Shown piece by piece: positions 1 to 9,777 of a stretch of DNA of 64,000 nucleotides (positions are counted from its first letter, which is position 1; each line of letters starts with the position of its first letter). The stretch lies in assembly GCA_020632975.1 (NCBI GenBank), contig JACKEL010000015.1, positions 1 to 64,000 of the forward strand, read 5' to 3'. Position numbers and translations under genes: made by a program. Below the pieces are notes generated by a model. The model had not been told where the DNA came from. It worked only from the letters and a program-made list of their open reading frames with translations, and made no database searches. This DNA is from Myxococcales bacterium. Its GTDB lineage: Bacteria; Myxococcota_C; UBA6777.

Positions 1-563
1 CGGCGTTTGAAGATGCGCTTCGCGCTTACCTCTGGATTTACGAACACGCCCAAGAACTCTCTATCCAGCCCGACAAGATCGGCGTGGGTGGAGACAGTGC
101 AGGAGGAAACCTCGCTGCTGCTGTGGCCAACCAATGCAAAAACCAAGGTCTCCCCGCCCCCAAAGTCCAGATGTTGATCTACCCTGCGACCGACCTCTCG
201 CAAGAAGCCCCATCTTACGAGCTTTTTGGAGAGGGTTACTTTTTATCTCGCAAGCGGATGCGTTGGTTTATCGAGCACTACGCACCCAGCGCAGAACAAC
301 GCCAAGACCCCCGTGCAAGCGTCCTTTTGGAACCTGACCTAGAAAAGACTTCCCCTGCGATCGTGATGACAGCGGAGTTTGATGTCTTGCGCGATGAAGG
401 GCTCGCCTATGTCCAACGACTCCAAGATGCCCAAGTCCCCGTCGTCCACTTGCACTTTCCTCATCTCACACATGGAAGCTTCAACTTCGCAGGATACCTC
501 CCCACAGCCGCCGAAGCCTTCGAGCAGATCGCGAAAAAGTTACAAAAAGCCTTGGAATCTTGA
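1..563 (+). CDS. HSL-family alpha/beta hydrolase (esterase/lipase), 5' truncated by window edge
   Basis: The reading frame is open from base 3 to the stop at 561-563; the start and the HGG oxyanion motif lie upstream of the window. The nucleophile elbow GDSAGG of the hormone-sensitive-lipase (bacterial type IV esterase) family is at about 93-110. Downstream are FDVLRDEG, whose first Asp fits the catalytic Asp, and LTHGSF, whose His fits the catalytic His, so the Ser-Asp-His triad is complete. These enzymes hydrolyse short acyl or aryl esters in the cytoplasm; the natural substrate cannot be read from the sequence. About 187 residues are visible, roughly the C-terminal 60 % of the usual 300-320. 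A first Met inside the motif (base 84) is not a plausible start because the motif needs the preceding strand. Confidence 0.88.
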   Translation, partial: AFEDALRAYLWIYEHAQELSIQPDKIGVGGDSAGGNLAAAVANQCKNQGLPAPKVQMLIYPATDLSQEAPSYELFGEGYFLSRKRMRWFIEHYAPSAEQRQDPRASVLLEPDLEKTSPAIVMTAEFDVLRDEGLAYVQRLQDAQVPVVHLHFPHLTHGSFNFAGYLPTAAEAFEQIAKKLQKALES

Positions 564-665
564 GACAAAGCGACTCGTGATGCGACGTAATATTCGACAC
601 ATCCGAAACACACATCTTTGCGATCCACACACCCCACGCTCTCAAACTGCAACAAGGAGAACGAC

Positions 666-1352
666 ATGCAAACGCTCGATACCTTCAGCCTCGCAGTAAA
701 TATGTCAGCATTTGGGCTTGATGTCCTCAAAGAAGTCTTGGGATGGTTGATCGGTCTTTCCATCTCTGCGGGGGTTTTGTGGTTTTTAGCCCATCGCGAG
801 CTTTTGGGACGCACCTTCTTTGGACGCATCACTTTTTCTTACTTGGGTCTCGAAGAGGACGGTGACAGCTTGCAGATCACGATCGACACCATGCTTGATA
901 AGCACCTCAGTGATGTATGGCTCAACAACCGCGTTCTTCTCCGCAGCATCGTCTCTTGCGCGCAAAGCTGCACAGACGATGCCCCCATCGTCATCCCAGA
1001 AGCGCATCACCTTTACCACGTCAAATCAGGCATCCGCCATCAAATCTCTGAACGTTACTCAGATGGATTGGTCGATCGAGCCTTGGGATTTGAGATCCAC
1101 AAAGAAGAACTCCTCGTCGCCCTCTGCTTCAGTGCTTCCAAGCCCGACGGCGTCAAAAAGCTCCGCGCGCTCGTTGTCCGCCCAGACATCCTCCAAAAAG
1201 TGGGCACCCAACAAGAAGCCTTTGAGAAAGCCAACGCAAAACAACTTCACTTGGTCAAGACCATCCAAGCCATCCACAAACGCTGGCAAGAAGAAAAAGA
1301 CCAGAAGAAAGATCAACTCATCACAAAAGTGCGCATCTACCGAAGAAAATAA
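666..1352 (+). CDS. Single-pass membrane protein of unknown function
   Basis: A 228-residue protein. The ATG at 666 is preceded by AAGGAG at 654-659; an earlier in-frame Met at 618 has no such site and would add a polar, non-conserved stretch. Residues about 21-41 form one hydrophobic segment followed by His/Arg, consistent with an N-terminal anchor and a soluble domain of about 185 residues. The soluble part is mixed alpha/beta and ends in a Lys/Glu/Arg-rich helix (about 190-228), possibly a coiled coil. I do not recognise the family. It lies between an esterase and clpP in the same direction, with about 100 and 160 bases of spacing, so it may or may not be co-transcribed with them. Confidence 0.75.
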   Translation: MQTLDTFSLAVNMSAFGLDVLKEVLGWLIGLSISAGVLWFLAHRELLGRTFFGRITFSYLGLEEDGDSLQITIDTMLDKHLSDVWLNNRVLLRSIVSCAQSCTDDAPIVIPEAHHLYHVKSGIRHQISERYSDGLVDRALGFEIHKEELLVALCFSASKPDGVKKLRALVVRPDILQKVGTQQEAFEKANAKQLHLVKTIQAIHKRWQEEKDQKKDQLITKVRIYRRK

Positions 1353-1514
1353 CGATCCTCCCGCTCAGGGCCACCATGCCCGCCCCCTCTCAAAAGCCCG
1401 CGCCAAAAGAAACTCCACTTCGGGGTTTGTCATCTTTCTCATTTGTGCTTATGTTCGTCTCTGCTTTGTCACTTCAAGGCACCACCTCTTCCCTACAACA
1501 AGGAGACTTGTTTG

Positions 1515-2093
1515 ATGACCCGATTGAGTGATGACTTTGCTTCGGACAGTACACGCACTTTTATTGAGCGTAAACTGCTAGAAACCCGAACCATCTTGAT
1601 TTACGGACGCATCGATCAAAGCGTCGCAGAAGAAGTAACCCAAAAATTGCTCCTGCTCTCCGCGACTTCCAACGACGACATCAAAATCTTCATCAACAGC
1701 CAAGGTGGACACGTCGAATCGGGCGATACCATCTTCGATATGATTCGCTTTGTGAAACCTCGCGTAAAGATCGTAGGTACAGGTTGGGTTGCAAGTGCGG
1801 GCGCTTTGATCTACTCCGCTGTCCCCGTCGAAGATCGCTACAGCCTCCCCAACACCCGTTACATGCTTCACCAACCCCTTGGTGGTGTCAGTGGGCAAGC
1901 CTCTGATATCGCCATCGAAGCCCAAGAGATCGTCAAGATGCGCGAACGACTCAACAAATCTTTCGCCAAACAAACGGGCCAACCCCTCGAAAAAATTACC
2001 AAAGACACAGACCGAAACTTCTGGATGTCCGCAGAAGAAGCCAAAGAGTACAAGCTCGTTGGGCACGTTATCGAATCCATCGACCAACTCTAA
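1515..2093 (+). CDS. clpP: ClpP-like serine peptidase with Ser-His-Asn triad
   Basis: A 192-residue protein, the normal length of mature ClpP. The ATG at 1515 follows AGGAG at 1501-1505. The fold signatures are clear: the SQGG oxyanion strand (about 62-65), the nucleophile Ser94 in WVASAG, and His119 in MLHQP. A gapless comparison with E. coli ClpP places its catalytic Asp171 on Asn168 here (DTDRN instead of the usual DTDRD or TERD). The residue after the nucleophile is Ala rather than the usual Met. ClpP forms the proteolytic chamber of Clp proteases. A Ser-His-Asn triad is known from Listeria ClpP1, which works in a mixed complex with a second ClpP, so this copy may be a regulatory or partner subunit. 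No Clp ATPase is adjacent; the Clp-like proteins at 29.7-43.6 kb are far away and lack a recognisable peptidase-docking loop. Confidence 0.92.
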   Translation: MTRLSDDFASDSTRTFIERKLLETRTILIYGRIDQSVAEEVTQKLLLLSATSNDDIKIFINSQGGHVESGDTIFDMIRFVKPRVKIVGTGWVASAGALIYSAVPVEDRYSLPNTRYMLHQPLGGVSGQASDIAIEAQEIVKMRERLNKSFAKQTGQPLEKITKDTDRNFWMSAEEAKEYKLVGHVIESIDQL

Positions 2094-2223
2094 TCCCCAC
2101 CTCCCCCCAAAAACAAACAAGTCCCAAAAAGCGAGCGTCATCATCGACGCAGTCGCTCTACCTCCCCATACAACAAGCTTTTCGACGACAAGTTCCGCAG
2201 TGATGTAGAGCCTGATGTAACGC

Positions 2224-3120
2224 TTACGCGTCTTCCAAAAAGGCGATGATTTCTTGGTTTACGCGCTCACGTTGGGCGATGCTGATATCGTGGCTGGCAT
2301 CAGGAAGCAAGACAGCCTTGAGAGAAGACATACAGCGAACCGCCCTTGCGATGGCCTTTTTGGGAGGATAGATCTTTTCTTGCTCACCCAAAAGCAGCAA
2401 GCAAGGGGCTTGGATGCTTCGCAAGACCTCGTCTGACAACGTGGCGGGCAAAGACATCTTTGGCGAGCGGCCATAACGAAACCCCAACGCCATCTGCGCA
2501 ACAAAGTCGTGGAAAAAGGCTTTGTAAAAAGCATCTTCCTGATGAAGATGCGCCACAGAAGCCCACGTCATAAAAGCGTTGACGACACCAAAGCTCGGAA
2601 AAAGGAGGCTGGGGATACCGCGCAAGATAAAAGGTAGGCTCATCGGCGCAAACGACGCACCAGGCGCAATCACGCACATCCGTCGGACTCGCTCAGGAAA
2701 GCGCGCTGCGTACTTCAGCGAAAGCCATCCACCATACGACATCCCCCCAAGAAAAAAGCTTTCTAATCCCAAAGCTTCCCGCACATGTTCCCAACCAAAC
2801 GACAAGATCATCGATCAACATCTTCTTGCGAGAGGTACGGCTTTTCCCCAATCTCCCATCGTGTCGAGACAATACACGCGAAAGTGTTTGGCAAGCCCTT
2901 GGATATTGGCCCCCACATGGTCGCACTCACCCGAAAGCCATGCAACAGCACAGAGGCGGTGCATCTTCGGGGCCCATACACAAAAAGTGCGTTTGGCCTT
3001 CTTCCGTATCGATCGTCTGAGAGACCCATCCTTCGGGCCAGTGCGAAAGTGTTTCTCATAAGCTTCCAGAAACTTTCGTTGTCCATCCAACGAACGAAAA
3101 GAACCAAGAATCTCCTCCAC
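2224..3120 (-). pseudogene. Alpha/beta hydrolase, multiply frameshifted
   Basis: On the minus strand a typical alpha/beta hydrolase can be reconstructed, but only by changing frame four or five times between about 3065 and 2810. In order the pieces are FLEAYEKHF, HWPEGWVSQTIDTEEGQTHF, LCMGPEDAPPL, LLHGFRVSATMWG, HFRVYCLDTMGDWGKAV, SQEDVD, then an unbroken C-terminal half from 2811 to 2224. That half has the nucleophile elbow GMSYGGW, the late Asp region LLLGEQEKIYPP and the His in DASHDIS. The likely start is GTG at 3118-3120, preceded on the minus strand by GGGAGG. The catalytic residues and the spacing of the family are all retained, so the damage consists of indels only. I infer sequencing or assembly error, although a very recent pseudogene is possible. 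Confidence 0.8.
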
Positions 3121-3353
3121 ACGAACCTCCCAAAAGACGAGCTTTTTCCATTTTCCTTTGTGACAAACCACAACTATCCTACCAAAAAGGCTCTGCGTCC
3201 ATAGAACACACACCCCTTGCACAAGTCTCCGAATCTCTGCACAAAAGAAAGGAGCGTTTTCGATGCACTCCGCCTCGCAGTCCAAACAAGTGCGACGAAC
3301 GCCCCAAACCAAGAGATCCTTCCGCTCCCCAAACGACCGTCCCAGGAGGCATC

Positions 3354-4153
3354 ATGCTCCAAGAGATCCAAGATCTTCGCCAAGAAGGCGATGCGCTCTT
3401 TGCAACGCTTCAAACCATGGACGAAAGCCGCTGGCAAAGCAAAACCCAGTTTCAAGACTGGACCATCCACGACGTGATCTTGCACTTGCATTATTCGGAT
3501 TATCTTGCGCTCACCACCGCGCGAGACAAAGCTGCATTTTCGAAGTATTGGGTGAGTTGCTGACTGCGATGGGTTCAGGAACCAGCCTGATGCAATACAG
3601 CCGCGACTGGCTTGGGCCGCTCTCTGGGCCCCGAACTACTCGCACGTTGGCGCACGCTTTTCATGGAGATGTGCGATGTCTTCGCGGCACTCGATCCAAA
3701 AACCCGACTGGAGTGGTTTGGTCCTGACATGGGCGTGCGTATGTTCGCAACCTCCCGACAGATGGAGACTTGGGCACATGGGCAAGAGATCTATGACTTG
3801 CTTGGTTTGACCCGCGAACACACTAGACCGCATCAAAAATGTCGTAGTTCTCGGCGTAAAGACCTTTGCATGGACTTTTTGTCAACCGAGGAGAGACCCC
3901 ACCAAGCAACATGCCTTTCCTCCAACTCACGGCCCCTTCGGGCGATGTCTGGACGTGGGGCGATTCAAGCGAGACGTCCAAGATCAGTGGAGATGCCGCA
4001 GAGTTCGCACAAGTCGTCACGCAAACGCGCAACATCGCAGACACGGCTTTGGTGGTTGTGGGTGAAGAGGCGCAACGGTGGATGTCTGTTGCGCAGTGTT
4101 TTGCTGGCCCCAGCGAATCCCCAGCCCCAGGAACACGCTTTCGTCACGCCTAA
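3354..4153 (+). pseudogene. TIGR03084-type DinB/maleylpyruvate-isomerase-like protein, frameshifted
   Basis: The ATG at 3354 has a strong GGAGG at 3344-3348. The reconstructed protein follows the TIGR03084 family of the DinB/MDMPI fold: an N-terminal WTIHDVILHL, then LLARWRTLF, METWAHGQEIYDLLG, the DRIKNVVVLGVKTFAWTF strand and a C-terminal SCP2-like part with LTAPSGDVWTW, VVTQTRN and WMSVAQCFAGP. The pieces lie in different frames, with shifts near 3540, 3605, 3830 and 3890 and a final stop at 4151-4153. Members are thought to be thiol- or metal-dependent isomerase/transferase-like enzymes; the substrate is unknown. As in the upstream hydrolase, amino acids are conserved while the frame is broken, so indel errors in the consensus are more likely than decay. 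Confidence 0.8.
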
Positions 4154-4187
4154 CCTTCGGAAGAGTCCGAGGTCATGGGCAAGATGA

Positions 4188-7100
4188 CTACTCCAATGGA
4201 TTTTCTGTCTTCACGCGACTACGACGAACGCGCCCGCTTTTGGGATCGACATGACCTTCCATGCTATAGGTCCCAAACTTACCGTCACAATCGAGATCTG
4301 CGCTAGCCTTTGATCCAATAACGAGCCGCAGCGCCCTTCCCTTCAGACTTATAGCAATATTGGTAGTAATGTCTTTTGCTCATCGAGAAGTTCAACGCTT
4401 TCCAACAAGCATGTTGCCAAGCCGTCAGGTCCACCGAGTACATCGCTTGACCATTGGAGCAGGGGCAGCTTTGGGCGCACACACCCAACCTTGGCCTTCG
4501 CATGGAAACTTCTTCTCTTCGGCCTTTGTGGAACTTTGCATGTACCCAAACTGAGCAAACATCCCAATGCTGCTCAGGTTCACGCGGGCTTCACTCGTTT
4601 TGGCTCGGCGCGAGAAACGCAAGAATGCAGGAATGGCGACAGCAGCACCAATCCCCGCGATGCCAACCGCAGACATCCCCAAACCAAAAGAAAGCGCGAG
4701 CGCGAGAGTCAGATCAGGTGCTCGACGCCCACGACGTCTGCGGCGCATAAAGCTCGTTTTTGCGCTCTTCACAAATCCATGTTTGCTTGGGTTGACCTCG
4801 CCTGCTGCGCTCAGAGAGAGAACCCTGGTAGCTGATCACACGACCGTCACAGGTGGGGTCGGCTGTTGCGGTCACAGAAAACGTGGCCTTCTCACCGCAT
4901 CCCACTGAAGTGACGCAATAACGGCCATAATGGGGTTGATCAAGCTAAACTTGAGGCGCTTCCACAGCTCGCCATCCCATCGTTTGGGAGCAGGCATATA
5001 CATCATCTTTTGGTGCGACAAGGTAGCGGCGTGGGGCTACAAGTGACGACTTTTTCTGCGCAGATCAGGGCGGGTTTTCCTAAGGGCTTTTCTTTTGGAA
5101 AGTGCCGCGGGCAGGATCGCCCATGTTGTTGGAATGTTCGTCGTTGAACCAAGAAGTCGCTCCGTTCAAGATCAATTGAACATTGTACTTTAGCTCTGTG
5201 CGAGCTTTCGCTCTCGCGCCAAGTAACGGAGTGGTCTCTTGGGAAAGAGCAGGCAACACAGCACGTTGCCCCAAGTACTCCTGCAGACACCAAAGGAATG
5301 GGCGCAAAAGCAACCGACCAGCCATAAACGTAGTCTGTGGCTTCGACAAGATCATACACACCCACCAAACGCAGATTGGACCAAGTTTTGCGGGCAAAGT
5401 GCTTGGCCATGGGTGGCACAAGCCACTCTGCAAGATCGCGAATCACACGGGGATGGATCACCAAGGAGCTGGAAGTCCCCATCAATGCGAAGTCATAGAG
5501 CCCAGGGAATGTGTTACGCAACGCGTGTGGGGCGGGAGCTTTCACACCTTTGACTACAACGGACGGAGTCGATGGCGCGGGCGCAGCTTTGGGATCTTTT
5601 GCGGGCGCAGCTTTGGGATCTTGGGCGGGCGCAGCTTTGGGATCTTGGGCAGCGGGTTGCGTGGAAGCGGTCACGCCCTTCACACGGTAGATATCCAGTC
5701 CGCGTTTGACATTGGCACCGATGGTATCCACTGCGGCAAAAGAAGGAGCTTTTCCTTGCCAGACAGCCGCAAACTTCTCAAACGTGGAGCGATGCCCAAA
5801 GAAGTACAAAAAGCGTTGTACGTTCGCAACATAGAAGGGCTGCATACGGGGGAGGCGGATCTCCAAAGCTTCTTGACCAAACAAGTTGACGCGATGAACA
5901 CCCATCTTTGGGTTACGCGCCAAACGACGGTCTTTTGCAGCAGCGAAGCCCCATGCTCGTTCGAGCAACTTCGAGAAGCGACGTGCATCCGTGATGGAGT
6001 TGAACCCCACCGCAGCGTAAAAGCCCCGAAGGTGGCCAGGAAAGAAACGTGGACGTCTCCGTCCGATGTTTTTGAAGAGATGCGCGATCTCATCTTCCCA
6101 CAAGAAACCCGCAGCGATATCGCCGCGAAATCCGCGAAGCACCGCTTTCAACTCCACGCCCATAAGCTTTTGAAACATAGGCTCAGCTTTGGCAAGCTGC
6201 ATACGAAAACGAGCAACCCCCATCTTCGCCATGGGATGGATCTTTTCGGCGAATGTCAGCAACTCACGAATCCCTTTGGGAGAAAGATGCAATCGCGAAA
6301 ACCAACCTGTGGTGATCGGCAACATCGAGAACCACGATGCGAGGTTGGTATCTGCACGCAACACACCCAACAAAGGCTTCGCTGCTTCGGTCAAGACCAC
6401 ACGTTGCTCTGCACGCAAACCTTCGCGCATGTCAGCCGTAAACATCGCGCCGCGAAAGAAGCGTTTAAAATAGGGAATCACCGCAACTGCGGGGTGCGAG
6501 GGGGTCACTTGCTCATACGCACGCTCAAGCGAAAACTTCCCGCAAACATCCGCTTCTACAGGACAGGGGCGGTCTGCGAGCAACGATGTCGCAAGGTGCT
6601 CAGCGTCCGTGCTTTTGGAAAAGATATAATCCAAAAGTTTTCCAAAACTCTTTTGATTCAGGAGCGCTTTGGGATTTTGTTTGCCACCCAACATATAAAG
6701 ACGGTCTCCCCAAATCACCGCAACAGGCAGCTCCATGGGAGACATCAATATCGAAACATTGGGGAGAAACGAAACGACGCGCAAAGGCAGGCGCCACTTT
6801 TTCAACGAAGCAGCGAGCTTACCCGCATGGATGCCCATCGAAAAGACGATATCCGCTGCGTTACCTTGGGCCACAAGCACAGCCGCGACGGGTTGGCTGA
6901 GATCCAAGCCCATCTCGCCGAGCAATGCGGGAAGTTGCTTCACCAAAGAGGCTGTATCTTTGGGAGGATTCTTGCCCAACATCGGTCCAACTTTGGCAAG
7001 AAACTTCCGAACCATCGGCTCCACCATCTCCATGGGGGCAAGATCGCGGACCTGCAAAAAGCGACGGAGCGCACGATCAGGTTGATCTGACCAAAGCACA

Positions 7101-7327
7101 CCAACAGGCGTTCCTTTTTGAATCAAACCGAGGTCTGTACGAACATTCAACAGGCCAACCTTGCGAGGTGCAGGAACCGCAGGGGCCACACGTTTTTCTG
7201 GAGTCTTGGGGACAGCTCGTTTTTCTGTTGCGGCAGGTTTCGCAAGGTTGGGCAACACATCAGCAGATGCCCAGCCTGCGCCGCAGAAGATCCACGCGAA
7301 CAAGAACAAGAAGGTCCGTCTTTGCAT
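4188..7327 (-). pseudogene. Exported DUF3352-like protein fused to two type IV pilin-like modules, frameshifted in its 3' part
   Basis: From 7327 the frame is open for about 690 codons. A signal peptide (about 1-23, ending ASA) is followed by a periplasmic domain resembling the large DUF3352-type proteins of myxobacteria and a linker of three AQDPKAAP-type repeats (DNA 5577-5648). After about 5265 the frame must be changed at least six times (near 5265, 5095, 4935, 4830, 4480 and 4316). The reconstructed tail holds two pilin-like units. The first has WKRLKFSLINPHYGRYCV and TADPTCDG. The second has GIGAAVAIPAFLRF, RRAKTSEARVNL, HACWKALNFSMSK, HYYQYCY, ASADLDCDGKFGTY and the ending KTENPLE before the stop at 4188-4190. 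These match fibre-forming or minor pilin-like proteins of Myxococcota. One fused gene or two to three neighbouring genes cannot be separated with this consensus; the frame reads through the junction near 4800 in favour of fusion. Confidence 0.65.
5577..5648. repeat. 24-bp in-frame tandem repeat, three copies
   Basis: Three head-to-tail copies of a 24-base unit (GCGGGCGCAGCTTTGGGATC plus TTTT or TTGG). The unit is a multiple of three, and on the minus strand it encodes an eight-residue Ala/Pro-rich repeat of the form A-Q/K-D-P-K-A-A-P. It is a flexible linker between the globular exported domain and the pilin-like part of the surrounding gene. Confidence 0.9.
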
Positions 7328-7601
7328 ACAAAAACTCCCTACTCTCTAAGAGAAAAATTCACTCTCCTTTGTCCTATACAAAGAAGAGAACCAAAAAAGA
7401 CGCAAACAACCGACAAAACAAAGAACGCAGACTTTCGCGCCCCACCGCCCCAAAGAGAAACTATCCATCCCAGCCGAAGATCTGGGCAATGTTGTAAAGG
7501 ATCTCGTCCACGATGGCAACGCCCCCTATAGACACACAGCCTTCTGCGTGAAACATTAGCCTTTTCCAATCCCTTCACTCGATGCAGTAGGCACGCAAAA
7601 G

Positions 7602-8705
7602 ATGTCTTCAAAAATGCCCATCATCACGCTCTCTTGGCCAGACAAAGAGCCACCTCAACCAAAAGAAACGCACATCAAACACGTGTCTAGCCATCCCTCC
7701 GCTTCCTCAGAGAGCGAAAATCGTCTCTATATGGGCGACAATCTAGACACGCTCCATGCGCTTTTGCCGACACATGCCCAAAAACTCGACTTGATCTACA
7801 TCGACCCACCATTCGCAACAGGACGCATCTTTCGAACGCAAGGCAGCAAAGACACCCAAGCCACAGCCTACAAAGACACTTGGCCCGATCTTGCGGCTTT
7901 TCTTTCGATGCTCTACCCAAGACTTTTTCTGATGGCCCAACTCCTCCGACCCAATGGAGTTTTTGTGATCCACACAGACGCTCGATTTTCTTATTATATG
8001 GGGCCGCTACTGTTAGAGATCTTTGGAGAAGACAGCCTACAAAACGAGATTATCTGGTCCTATGGCGGACGCGGCGCCAAGGCCCGTTCTGGGCAGTTTC
8101 CGCGAAACCACGACACGCTTCTGGTCTTTTGCAAAGGGAAACCCACCTACCATCGCCAATACCGAAACGTCTCCTATCCCAAAGACCGATTGCCTCGTCA
8201 TATCCGCCTCGATGAAGCAGGAGTCCCTTTTAAGACCAGCCCACGCGGAGACTACACAGACGAAAGCGTGGCCCAACTCGAAAAAGAAGGACGGATCTAC
8301 CGAACGCGTAGCGGTCAGGTCCGCATCAAATACTTCCTCGAACACGACAAAAACAACGTGATTGAATCCAAGCTTGTGGGGGATGTTTGGGACGACATAC
8401 CCGACATGATGCACAGCGCCCATGCGGAACGTTCGGGGTATCCGACCCAAAAGCCACTCGCCTTGTTAGAGCGGTTGCTCTCGGCTTTTAGCGAGCCCCA
8501 ACACCTTGTCGCAGACTTCTTTTGTGGCTCGGGCACCACACTTCTCGCAGCAGAAAGCCTCAAACGTCGATGGATCGGCGCAGATCAAAGCCCCATCGCT
8601 CTCCAAACCACCCAACAACGCCTCCTCCAACGCCACCCCCCCGCGCATTACCATCTTTTCGAGACAAGCGCAGTTCTTTCGCCCTCTTCCCGCACAGAGA
8701 CCTAG
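7602..8705 (+). CDS. Site-specific DNA methyltransferase, beta class (N4-cytosine/N6-adenine)
   Basis: A 367-residue protein. Motif IV, DPPF at residues 68-71, comes before motif I, DFFCGSGTT near residue 304. This order is that of the beta-class amino-methyltransferases, which also include many orphan enzymes. GYPTQKPLALLERL upstream of motif I is the usual motif X region. The enzyme would transfer a methyl group from S-adenosylmethionine to the exocyclic amine of A or C in a short target. The target sequence cannot be predicted. No restriction endonuclease lies next to it: the neighbours are the minus-strand exported pilin-like gene and a glutamine amidotransferase. It is therefore either solitary or paired elsewhere. 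ATG at 7602 gives a short polar N-terminal extension; ATG at 7614 is an alternative start. Confidence 0.9.
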   Translation: MSSKMPIITLSWPDKEPPQPKETHIKHVSSHPSASSESENRLYMGDNLDTLHALLPTHAQKLDLIYIDPPFATGRIFRTQGSKDTQATAYKDTWPDLAAFLSMLYPRLFLMAQLLRPNGVFVIHTDARFSYYMGPLLLEIFGEDSLQNEIIWSYGGRGAKARSGQFPRNHDTLLVFCKGKPTYHRQYRNVSYPKDRLPRHIRLDEAGVPFKTSPRGDYTDESVAQLEKEGRIYRTRSGQVRIKYFLEHDKNNVIESKLVGDVWDDIPDMMHSAHAERSGYPTQKPLALLERLLSAFSEPQHLVADFFCGSGTTLLAAESLKRRWIGADQSPIALQTTQQRLLQRHPPAHYHLFETSAVLSPSSRTET

Positions 8706-8796
8706 CAGAAGTTGTCCATTCTTATTGCCTTATGCTATCTATAGCAGCACGAAGATGAATCTTCGTTGACGTTCTTTTGCTCAGAGGATATCCCTG

Positions 8797-9696
8797 ATGT
8801 GTCGCTTGTTTGGGTTCCGTTCAGTCATTGAAAGCCAAGTCCACCACAGTCTGATGCACGCTGAAAATGCGTTGATGGTTCAAAGTGAGCGCCATCCTGA
8901 CGGCTGGGGGGTGGGTTATTATGTCGCGGGTGCCCCGCACATCATCAAGTCTTCAGAAACCGCGCTCACAGACACGCTGTTTCGCCGTGTCTCGGGGATC
9001 GTCTCTTCAGAAACGGTCATCGCCCACATCCGCAAAGCCACCCAAGGACAACTCACCATCATCAACACGCACCCCTTCCAATATGGAAGCTGGGTCTTTG
9101 CGCACAATGGCAACATCGCAAACTTTGGCGAGCGAAAAGACTGCATCAGAAAGCTCATCGCACCGCGCCTTCAGCGATTTATCCTTGGCGATACAGACAG
9201 CGAGATGTTCTTTTATTTGTTGCTGACGCATATCGCTCGACGCGCTGAACTTCACCGTCCTGGCTGCGATATCGACGCTGTTGCAGACGCCGCTCGCGAT
9301 ACCATCGACGACATCGTCTCGATCACGGGGCCTTTTCATCTCAAAACCGACGGCCCTCCCCACGAAACCTATCTGACCTTTTTGTTGACCAACGGCTCTA
9401 CGATGCTCGCCCACCAAGGCGGAAAAGACCTTTACTACAGCACTTACAAGACACTTTGCTCTCAGCGAGATGTCTGCCCAAGTTTCTCTGAAGAGTGCGA
9501 AAACAAAAGTAAAACAGGGTTTGTCAATCACTTAATCTTCTCAAGTGAGCCCCTTCAAGGAGAAAACATCTGGCACCAGATGCGCCCAGGACAGATGGTT
9601 GGCGTGGACTGGCGGATGCGACTTCGTGTTTACAATGACCGAATTATCGGCCCTCAAGAAGACCTTGCAATGCTCTCCCCACAAGCACACTCCTAA
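8797..9696 (+). CDS. Class II glutamine amidotransferase (YafJ/EgtC-like)
   Basis: A 299-residue protein starting MCRLFGF, so that removal of Met exposes the nucleophilic Cys of the Ntn-type glutaminase fold. Other signatures are HPDGWGVGYY, AHIRKAT, NTHPF, FAHNGNI and GDTDSE, which build the glutamine pocket. The whole protein is one glutaminase-type domain without a synthetase partner. This is the composition of YafJ and of EgtC, the gamma-glutamyl hydrolase of ergothioneine synthesis. There are no egt genes in the window, so that role is not supported. The downstream MFS exporter gene starts 81 bases later on the same strand and may share the transcript. Confidence 0.9.
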   Translation: MCRLFGFRSVIESQVHHSLMHAENALMVQSERHPDGWGVGYYVAGAPHIIKSSETALTDTLFRRVSGIVSSETVIAHIRKATQGQLTIINTHPFQYGSWVFAHNGNIANFGERKDCIRKLIAPRLQRFILGDTDSEMFFYLLLTHIARRAELHRPGCDIDAVADAARDTIDDIVSITGPFHLKTDGPPHETYLTFLLTNGSTMLAHQGGKDLYYSTYKTLCSQRDVCPSFSEECENKSKTGFVNHLIFSSEPLQGENIWHQMRPGQMVGVDWRMRLRVYNDRIIGPQEDLAMLSPQAHS

Positions 9697-9777
9697 CACT
9701 GTGGGAGAGCCATTCGCCTTCCTTCTTCCCTCATCTCAAGCCCACACACGCGCTGCCCACAAAGACGGAGACCCCAC

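Noticed and set aside
5183..7090. A 635-codon open frame on the plus strand opposite the DUF3352-like gene
   Set aside because: It is antisense to a gene with signal peptide and domains; its composition is Arg/His/Cys-rich as expected for a shadow frame, and it has no motif or ribosome binding site.
8797..9696. EgtC of ergothioneine synthesis
   Set aside because: No egtB, egtD or other pathway gene is near, so only the fold-level name is justified.
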